Shown: piece after piece, positions 55,640-64,000 of the stretch
How the letters are laid out: each line of letters opens with the position of its first letter
Numbering within the stretch: position 1 is the stretch's first letter
NCBI GenBank assembly: GCA_024803745.1
Contig: JANJXV010000002.1
Location: 41,313,757 to 41,377,756 of the forward strand
DNA: 64,000 bases
Direction of reading: 5' to 3'
Source of the DNA: Megascapheus bottae
Lineage: Eukaryota; Chordata; Mammalia; Rodentia; Geomyidae
Notes under the pieces: generated by a model
Told to the model about the DNA's origin: nothing
Database searches by the model: none
Seen by the model: the letters and a program-made list of their open reading frames with translations, nothing else
Made by a program: the position numbers and the translations under genes

Positions 55640-57009
55640 AAGAAAACTCAACTTGTTTGTGATCAGAATAGGCCATTAGCTCCGGCTCCATAGAAACTCA
55701 TTAAATTGGCCACGTATAGTATGTACCAAACTATTTTAAAAATACAGGAGATCTTCTATCTCACCAAAATTCCTAAAGCAGAGAAGGCTGAGTGAAAAAC
55801 AAAACCAACATATTATATAGCAAAGTATATATATATATATATATATATATGCATATGTATTTTTGTGAGGGTATGCCTACATATTATGTTTACTTTCATA
55901 GTTGTAATCCTAATCCAGTACTATAGATTTCCTTTTAACCTTCCACATTTTTTAAATTATATCTCTAGTACATCTTTATCTCTTCCACCAGCAATCAGCT
56001 CCAAAACAAGGATGTCACTCAAGGAAATGCTTGCACTGTGTCCATTCCCATCTCTAGAGCCATAGCACAGAGATTTTTCCCAGAAAAGTATAAAATACAA
56101 CTTCCACTCTCCTCCCCAGGGAACTGCCTTCATTTGTAACAGATTGTGAAGAAATTTAAGCCTGAGGGCACTGTCAACAATAGTAGAAGTTATGGAAAAG
56201 GAAATTCCGAGGTCTGATGAAGATACAGCCTTAGCCATAAGCTTGCTAACCTACAGAAGATATCTAGAAAATAAAAGACTAGAAATGGTGTGTGTTTGGG
56301 AGATGACAATGTGGATCTCAGAAACTAGATCAGCAGCAGAAGGAGTCACAATTTGATTTGGTTAGTTCTTAAAGATGTCGGCCACTAGATTGTTTCTAGA
56401 AACAAAAAAGAAGTAACTGGGAATAGTAGAACTGGATAGCTAAGTAAGTTCAGTAAAAGTGAAACAGAATTTCACTGGTGTCAATGTCACTGAATGGTGA
56501 CTGTGTATATCATCATATATCTGCCTCCTGAACAACATGAAGCAGGAAGAATATACTCCACTAAAAGAATCCAGCTCGTAAGTTACCTCACAACTGACAG
56601 TAGCAAGCCCTAAGAGAGAAAAAAAATATGTTGTATTATTAAAACTGTGTTCTACACTGCTTAGTTTCCCTCCAAATGCTGTGAAACACAAAAATATACA
56701 GGAAAACATGTTTCATAATCTGGAAAATGAGTGTGAAACAGAAAAAAGAAACTGAGAGAATAACCAGATGTCAGATTAACAAAAATAATATTTCAAAGTA
56801 CTCATTGTAAATATGTGCCCAGAACAAAAAGAACGCATAATGAAATAAAAGTATTATGATAATACTGCATTAAATAAAGAATACAAAAATACAATGAATA
56901 ACAGTTTTAAAATAGTAGTTATGTAATTGAAAATGACATTAATTAGAGATTCAGATCCAAGGTCAATACCAGCTCAAGCAAGAAGTTACCAAAATCTCAT
57001 GTTAATAAA
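55640..57009. other. Mostly unassigned stretch
   Basis: Contains a (TA)n run at 55826-55850. No gene or repeat family otherwise recognised. The frames at 55957-56238 and 56440-56709 are unsupported. Confidence 0.4.
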
Positions 57010-57215
57010 TGTACAGGGTGTGTTTGCCTAGACTTGCAATCCCAGCTATTCAGGAGACATAGGTAGTAAGGAATATGTCTCAAAACTGCCCAAGAAAAAG
57101 GATAAGCCTATCTAAAAATTTACCTGAAGCAAAATAGGCAGGAGGTATGCCTCAAGTGCTAGAGTGCCTATATACAAACATGAGGACCTGGGTTCAAACT
57201 CCAGTATAGTAGTTA
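57010..57215 (+). repeat. Old SINE relic
   Basis: 'cagggtgtgtttgcctagacttgcaatcccagctattcaggagac' (B1-like left) and 'ggcaggaggtatgcctcaagtgctagagtgcc', 'gggttcaaactccagta' (tRNA-like right). An older relative of the B4-like chimeras. Confidence 0.75.
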
Positions 57216-57224
57216 TTTTCTAAT

Positions 57225-57515
57225 TCCTTGATAGGCTCAACAATAAAAACATTATAATCTCAGCTACTCAGGAGTGGCAGTAACAAGGTTTGCAGACAAA
57301 AAGTTAGTAAGAACTCTGCCTCAACATTCCTAACTACTCAAGGCATACTGGTAAAAGGGTCTGCTTTGAAGGCAGTTTACACAAAAGCATTAGTTTCTGT
57401 CTGAAAAGTAATTAAAGTAAAAAGGGTTAGAGGTATGGCTGAAATGCTAAGTAGATCATTTGTATAGCAAGTACAAGGCCCTTAGTTCAAACCTTAGCAT
57501 GGACAAAAATAGGGG
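57225..57515 (+). repeat. Old SINE relic
   Basis: 'aatctcagctactcaggagtggcag' and 'gggttagaggtatggctgaaatgctaagtag', 'cttagttcaaaccttagcatgg' with an A-rich end. The same older type as its left neighbour, with an internal insertion. Confidence 0.65.
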
Positions 57516-58194
57516 GGGAAATAGCTTAAATAATAAACTGGCAGAGAGTCATAGAAACCAACCTTAGATAGAAGTAAAAAAAATAAAGAAAACAGAAGTA
57601 GAGACTAAGTTTTAGGACTATCTGAGGCAACCCAAAATGTAACCAATCAAAACACCAGAAGGAGAGATGAAAAGGAACATATTCATAGAAATAATGGCTG
57701 AAAATTGCTCACATTTTTTTTTAAAAAGGCAACCTATACATCTAGAAAGGTCAGTCTGTTCTAGGTAGGAAAGCAAACAGGAAAAATTCAGGGACCCATG
57801 AATTAATCTACCACAAGAAAAGTGTTGAAAGTAGGGCAAGGAGAAAATCTTGAAAGCAACAATAGAAAAGGCATAACTTGCAATAGGAGCTCCTTAACAA
57901 TAGCATCTGAAATTTCAGAAGAAGCAACCAACCCAGAGGCAGTCACATAACGTAAAGTGTTCAAAGAATGAAACTTGTCAACTAACCATCATGTATCTAG
58001 AAAAACTACCCTTCCCAAGGGAAAAACGAAGATTTTTCCATAATAAAAACCAGATAACTTCTTGCTAGCAGAGCTGTCTTACCATAAATAAAAGGTATTC
58101 ATACTGAAAGCTAATGACCTCGGATAATTTAAATTCACACAAACCATAGAACATTGATGGCCAAAGTAGAAAATTAAAAGACTTTGTATCAGGT
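57516..58194. other. Unassigned stretch
   Basis: Nothing recognised. Confidence 0.4.
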
Positions 58195-58382
58195 GTTGGT
58201 AGCTCATGCCTCTAATCTAAAGATAACAGTTCAAAACCAGCCAGGGCAGGAAAGTCGTTGAGACTCTTATCTCAATGAACTACCAAAAAGTTGGAAGCAG
58301 AATTGTGGCTAAAGGAGTAGAGCACTAACCTTGAGGAAATAATAGCACAAGGACAGGATCTAAGGCCTGAGTTCAGGCCTCA

Positions 58383-58384
<2 letters not shown>
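58195..58384 (+). repeat. B4-like SINE joined to a CA tail
   Basis: 'caggtgttggtagctcatgcctctaatc', 'gagactcttatctcaatgaactacc', 'gtagagcactaaccttgagg', 'gttcaggcctcagga', then directly (CA)n. Confidence 0.85.

Positions 58385-58438
<54 letters not shown>
58385..58438 (+). repeat. (CA)n microsatellite
   Basis: About 27 pure CA units in the tail position of the preceding SINE. Confidence 0.97.
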
Positions 58439-58604
58439 CTTTTCTCTTTCCTCTCCCAAAATGTTTAAAAAGCAATGCCTATTGTGAATTTAGTTTGAAA
58501 CAGGTTTTACCCCACTCAGGGGCAAAGAAGAGTGTTCTCCATAGCTATGCTAGAGCAAGTAACCACAAAGCCAGAAAGATGGCATCAAATCTCTGCCATA
58601 TGCG

Positions 58605-59038
58605 GTAGCTCCTTTTGGAATTTGGCCTAGTGGTAGAATGCATGCCTAGTATGCACGAAGACCAGGGTTCAATTCCTCAGTATCACTTACATAGAAAAGA
58701 AAAAAAAACAAAGCTAAAAGTGGTACTGAGGCTCAAGTGGTAGAGCTCTGGCCTTGAGAAAGCCCAAAGACAGTGCTCAGGCCCTGAGTTTCAAGCCCCA
58801 GGACTGGAAAAGAGAGAGACAGAGAGACAGAGACAGAGACAGAGACAGAGACAGAGAGACAGAGAGAGACAGAGAGAGAAAGGGAGAAAAAGAGAGAGAG
58901 AAAGGGAGAAAAAGAGAGAGAAAGAGAGGGTGAGGGAAGGAAGGAAGAAAGGAAGGGAGGGAGGGAGGGAGGGAGGGAGGGAGGGAAAGAAAAGAAAAGA
59001 AAAGAGAAAAGAAAGAAAGAAAAGAAAGTAGCTCCTTT
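58605..59038 (+). repeat. ID-type SINE with tail expanded to a compound microsatellite, TSD
   Basis: The SINE body is 58616-58806 ('ggaatttggcctagtggtagaatgc', 'gggttcaattcctcag', with an A-rich insert between the monomers at 58698-58710). Its tail is not poly(A) but about 220 bases of (AGAGAC)n, (GAGAAA)n, (GGGA)n and (GAAAA)n. GTAGCTCCTTT at 58605-58615 is repeated at 59028-59038, so the whole microsatellite lies inside the original insertion. The 154-codon minus frame here is low-complexity. Confidence 0.93.
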
Positions 59039-59929
59039 GGGATCCAGAAGCTATTAAGATAAATTCACTCAAGGCTGATAACAGATCAGTAATATTGAAC
59101 ACAGTTCCTAAATGTTTATATCCACAGTAAAATGAGTATGATATTTCATGCTTAGTGTTTAAACAATGAGAACATTGATTTAATAGATGTAATGCCTGTC
59201 GCAGCATTGTGAAGAGGGGAAATACATGGCATTGTTTTAAAGGCTTCGGGTTCACCGCTATCAGGAATTAGCATTTGGTTTATAACTTTGGAAGAAATGA
59301 GATATTATTGCAACTAAATGTAGTTCATAGGAAGCATGAAAAGATAACTGTTTTTAGTAAATCTAATTCTATGAAAACAAAGAGATCTTTATTCCTAAAG
59401 AGCTTCATCTTTATTTCTTTATATTTTTTTATTTTTTGGAAAAAAATGCACTTGGAATGTCATAATGGAAACTTTTTCAAGCATGCTAGCAGTCATTGCT
59501 CACATAATAGGCTCTGGTGTTAAACCTGCAATTGGTACACACATTTCCATTTTTCTGCTACCAGAGTACTCAGGCAGACTTTCTTATCAGAAAATAGCTA
59601 TGTACATAACATTAACTATTTTTCTACATTATTGGTTACTTAAGATGCATCAGAGGTGGGGGAAAAAAGATATACCAGAGGAAGATATTTGCCTGTGTCC
59701 TTACATAATTGTGGTTTAAATTAGCATTTTATTATTACTAATTTTAATAAATAAATACAAGTCTTAAATATCTGTTCTGCCAGAAAATACTATATTAAGG
59801 TGATAAGAGACCTAGTACTGCAGCACTATTTCATTTAGTCATAACTATTTTACTAATCATCTATCAAAGATAATTTGAATACTGGTTATAATCAAAGTAC
59901 CATATAAACTTCTATTGTTTGAGGCTACA
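59039..59929. other. Unassigned stretch
   Basis: AT-rich, nothing recognised. The two frames at 59275-59523 and 59465-59719 are unsupported. Confidence 0.4.
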
Positions 59930-60165
59930 TTTTTTTCTAGTTCAGAGGCTTTAACTGAGGAACTTGCTACTCTCACAGGATATTTTTAGTCATGGCTGGT
60001 GCTTTATTACTTGAATAATAGAATTTTTGCTGCTTATTTAGACAGATTCCCATGGATTTTGTTTGCTGGAGATTTGTCTTCTTGGGCTGTTCTGAGCTTT
60101 GATTCTGAAATTTGAACTTTCTGAATAGCTAAGGATATAGGATAGGCTACCAGTACCCAGTTAAG
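59930..60165 (-). repeat. Old SINE relic
   Basis: 'gctggagatttgtcttcttgggctgttctgagctttgattctg' and 'ctgaatagctaaggatataggataggctaccagtacccag' follow the reverse B4-like order, strongly diverged. Confidence 0.6.
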
Positions 60166-60927
60166 ATGCTAAAATCTTAAGGTTACAGATGTACAATTTT
60201 ATGATTTGCAATTAAAATAGCATTTTTGTAAGTAAATTCTAAAAGTAGGTAATAATAGCAAATAGAAAGGAAATGTGAATAGAAGCGATAAATTATGTAT
60301 TCCAAAAAGAAATCCCAAAGTATTAATAAAGTTCCTAAATTACTGCTGAGACTACAAATTCCCTTAACCTGCTGAGAACAATTGAGCACTATCTTTCAAA
60401 TTTTTAAATTAACTGGATTCAGTTTTACAGACTTGAAACCATAGATATAAGTGTACACAAAACAAAGTTATATATTATAGACTTAAAACCACAGATATAT
60501 GTATAGATAAAGCGAATATATATTCAAAGGTCTTTGTTGAAATATTGTTTCTGGTAGCATAATATCAAAAATAATAAAATATATTAAATGGTTCCTACCT
60601 AATTAATATATCCATACCACAATGTTATAGTTGACCTTGGTGCAGAAAATGTGAACAGTGTATTTTAAAAAGGAAGTAGTGCAATACTACATTACAAACA
60701 CAGTATTTGTTTATTTTTCCATGGAGAAGCAGTCTAAGCATAATAAAAGTTATTAAAAAAGACTAAGAAAAGGAAATAAGATAGTATTATTGCATATCTT
60801 TAATGTTTTTTTTAAGAACAGCACATTTTAACATGTGAAAAAATCAATTGGTGTTATATTTCATTGAGTTAAAATGGTTGTCATTGGCAAAGAACCTTTA
60901 TATAACACAAGCGCACAAAAGCGTAGG
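60166..60927. other. Unassigned AT-rich stretch
   Basis: Two near-copies of 'agacttgaaaccatagatataagtgta' occur at 60430 and 60479, a small local duplication. Nothing else recognised. Confidence 0.4.
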
Positions 60928-60955
60928 CGTGTGTGTATGTGTGTGTGTGTGTGTG
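60928..60955 (+). repeat. (GT)n microsatellite
   Basis: Short interrupted GT run. Confidence 0.9.
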
Positions 60956-63900
60956 ATTATTTTAGAACCATGTGACTTTCTATGGAAATAGAAGGTCATA
61001 AATTCCCCCTTTGGTCTCTAGGTTTTGCAAAGCAACATCTCCATTAACAAGCATCAGCAATTATCAATTCTATCACTCCTGTATATCCTTTGAAATAGGA
61101 AACCTCAACTGAGAAATTTAATCTTACTCGATTCAATATTTGTAGAGAGGTCAGAAAAACCTTTGCAAAGAAGTCCATGACGTAGTTTTATGTTTCTAAC
61201 ATCAACCCTGCCATTTGCCTGTCGTGCATAATGTGTGACAAATGTTTTATCCAGTTCTGACATTTCTCAAATTTTTCAACAGTCTCTCCTCTGGAGGGAC
61301 AAATGAAAGCTTGTTCAACTAGGACTTGAGGCAAAGACTAAAAGTAGCAAGCCTCCGGCAATTCCTGCTCTTGAAATGTTAAAGGTGAGGTTAAAATGTA
61401 TAACATATTGTTATCTAACATTAATGCTTCCACTGATATATTCTCAAGAATTTCCACTTTGATGGACCTGAATCAAAGTGTGCTTCATGATTTATATTCC
61501 TAAGTGTGTCCCTTCATAGCAAGCATGGACTGACAGTCTACAGTAATATTTATATAGACACCATCTACAGGCTGTGAATTAGTTGGACTTTTACTTCTGA
61601 GCTCTGGAGAGGTGCCAGACTGAAGAAAAATTGTGGGGGTTTTTTGCCATGATTCTGATTTTGACTCAGTTGGCCATTGTTTTAGATATATATCATTTAA
61701 ATTATCTATGTCCTCAAAAGCTCACGCATTGTAGATGTGGTCTCCATCTAATAATGAGGCTATTGGCAGGTGTGGAAAATTTAGGAGGCAGGACCAAGGT
61801 GAAAGAAGGTCTCTAGGTTCGTGCTCTGGATTGAAAACTCTAAAATCAGGAGCCCAAAGGAAACCTTCCCCTTTTATAAGTTGATCATACCGGGAACTTT
61901 TTTCAAATCACACATTCAAAGCTAACATATCCTACTTGCTCACACAGGGCAGTTTCTAAATAAATAGGTATGTAAAACAGTTACAGTTACACACACCCTG
62001 AGTGAAAATTAAGTATAATGTATTTTTTAATTAAAAAAGAAGTAAGCAAATAGATGCAACTTCACAACTTCTCAATCCCACAGACGTACTGCTTTTAGGT
62101 TATCAGCAGCTATGTTATATACAGCATGAGAAAGCACCTGGAAAGAAAGCTATACCTACGACTCGGTAACATGGGGCAAAGTTGTACTGCAGGACACAGC
62201 TAAGTTACCAAAACACAGTAGCGGCTCCCTAATGAAGAAAAGGACCTGGTAAGAACTGATGAGAACGGGAGAGACTTCAGCCTCTGGTATCTCCCCAGCC
62301 TTAAATAATTCAGACTTGTTATACCACCTTTTTGCTCCCAAAAGATAGCTGTTCAGGGCCAATCTCTCTACATAAAACACAGAGAGCATATGAGCTCTAT
62401 GGGAGATGACAAATAACAGGCATGTATCTTCTGCTGTTTTTGTCTTTAAGCCCTACTTTCAAAAGGACAGGAAATAAAATTTATACCTGTTCTGTTTAGA
62501 CCTCAGTTTCAACAAACTTCAGATAAACACTTTGTAAGGACTATGAGGAATGAAGTACTTATTTATAGAAGACTCAAAAGATTATTATTTCAGTACTCTT
62601 CTTAGCTATTATTGTTAATAAAATCAATAAGATTGAAAAGTTTGAAAATCCGGTCTGCACACTATTAACAGAGGGATGGGGCTGGGAAGCAATGTGGCAA
62701 ACACCAGCTGAATCACATGGAAGAATATTTATATGTTTGCCTATAAAAGGAACAATAACATACACGATCCCTCTTGCTTTTCCATATGTTGGAAAATAAT
62801 AGCTTTATGCCAGTCGGTGGCTTCATCAACTCTATGAATTGATCCACCAAAAATATGATTTTTATCTCATAATTTTGTAAGGACTAAGGGGGGGAGATGA
62901 GACTTTCACCTATTTAATGGTCTGGGTTTATTTCTTTTTAGCTAAAGCAACTCTTGGAGACTACAAAGATGTGCTTTATTTCTGGACAGTAATTTTATGT
63001 GCTATTAGAGCTTGCCAATGCAATGCAACAGCGGTGAGCCAGCTCTACTTTATCACATTCATTGCATTATATAGCAAGAAAACAAAATTTCCTCTGCAGG
63101 CAAGCAGTTGTATCTATGTGCTTCCTTCACCAGACATTTAATTTTGGACCTGTTTTAAAACATAATCTAAATGTGATTTTACAATATAGTGGCCAACTAT
63201 TCTATGTACACATATATAAAACAGTATACTACATAATAATGCACATATCCTTATATAGAACATATGCAAACACAGACGTTCTTCTCCAGGCTTCATTTAT
63301 CTACTATATATAATATAATATAATATATGCATACACCCTACAATTAAATTATAAACTTGCATTTATATATTCTATAGTTAAAATATATACACATATGCAC
63401 ATTTGTCTATAAATATGAATCTCTATACAAGAAAGAGAAAACATGAAAGAATGGAGACTAGTTTTGTAGTTAGATTTATCTAGAGTTTTATTTTATTATA
63501 CAGTAATTAAAACACCTTGGGGGAATGACTCAATCTTTCTTGGTAGGTAGTATGCTTAAGATATTGAAGAAGATAAGGAAATATATTAAAATGCCTAATA
63601 TATTGTATGTAGCACAGATCAGAATGGTATCTTCTAGATACCAATCATTAAGAAAATCTACCACATCATTAAAATGCATGGGAAACATAACTAGAGATAA
63701 AGCAGGGTCCTCATGGTTCTTACTGGAACCAGACATTGGTGGTTCTGCAATTCCCACAGTAGTACACAGTGCCCTCAAGTGGAATTTTAAAAAAAAAAAG
63801 AAATGTTTCTTAGGGTCGGTACATTCTAAGCAAGGTATAAATGTTACAACTCTAAAGACTGAATAGAGATATTTGACCTTGCCTAAGGCCAAAAGGTACC

Positions 63901-64000
63901 TTCAATGGAAAATCTGGCTTTAGGAGCAAAGCTGTTTTCCAAGAATAGATAGTTTTACTTTAAACATCTAAAGTGGCAGTATTTTAAAAACAGAATTATA
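60956..64000. other. 3-kb stretch with no recognised repeat
   Basis: No gene, SINE or L1 recognised. The part 61150-61530 is moderately GC-rich and looks non-repetitive, so it could be conserved non-coding DNA. The stretch 63190-63430 is TA-rich. Overlapping frames at 63525-63892 on both strands are unsupported. Confidence 0.35.

Noticed and set aside
58791..59255. 154-codon minus frame with Leu/Ser/Cys repeats
   Set aside because: Most of it reads the compound microsatellite forming a SINE tail.
63525..63892. Overlapping 113- and 120-codon frames on opposite strands as genes
   Set aside because: Mutually overlapping frames in AT-rich DNA with no splice, promoter or domain support.

Overview
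This window looks like ordinary, gene-poor mammalian nuclear DNA, AT-rich and packed with retrotransposons. I see no intact host protein-coding gene, no tRNA or rRNA gene, and nothing prokaryotic. The two abundant SINE types suggest a rodent. One is an ID-like tRNA dimer with box-B motifs such as GGTTCGATTCC. The other is a chimera with a B1/7SL-like left half. The combination resembles SINEs I associate with Castorimorpha, probably Heteromyidae (kangaroo rats and pocket mice). That placement comes from memory and was not searched.

Layout: 1-6.1 kb holds MIR and SINE relics and two or three adjacent L1 3' ends. 6.1-13 kb holds unique sequence, SINEs, an L2-like relic, two 5'-truncated L1s with recognisable target-site duplications (TSDs), and a CR1/L3-like relic. 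13.4-15 kb holds a decayed ~20-bp tandem repeat, two SINEs joined to (CA)n tracts, and an L2. 15-24 kb holds SINEs, an old L1 and, at 19,836-21,401, an L1 with an inverted 5' part (twin priming). 24-27 kb holds two antisense L1 ORF2 fragments. 27-36 kb is mostly unique sequence with compound microsatellites and L1 3' ends. 36-44.5 kb holds L1 fragments and a dense SINE cluster, several with clear TSDs. 44.7-46.3 kb holds a processed pseudogene of UBE2N that has lost its catalytic cysteine. 47-50.5 kb holds an antisense L1 reverse-transcriptase fragment containing a poly(A)-only insertion-like scar, an unassigned 153-codon open frame, and a MaLR-type LTR. 53-55.6 kb holds an L1 3' end and a probable solo LTR split by a second L1 with a perfect 15-bp TSD. 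57-60.2 kb holds old SINEs and one SINE whose tail has grown into a compound microsatellite. 60.2-64 kb is largely unique.

No genes act together here. The window is best read as intergenic or deep intronic DNA, and its main content is a record of LINE-driven insertion. A few non-repetitive, CpG-containing stretches (notably 42.3-42.6 kb) could be conserved non-coding elements. That needs comparative alignment. I found no convincing new biological system.
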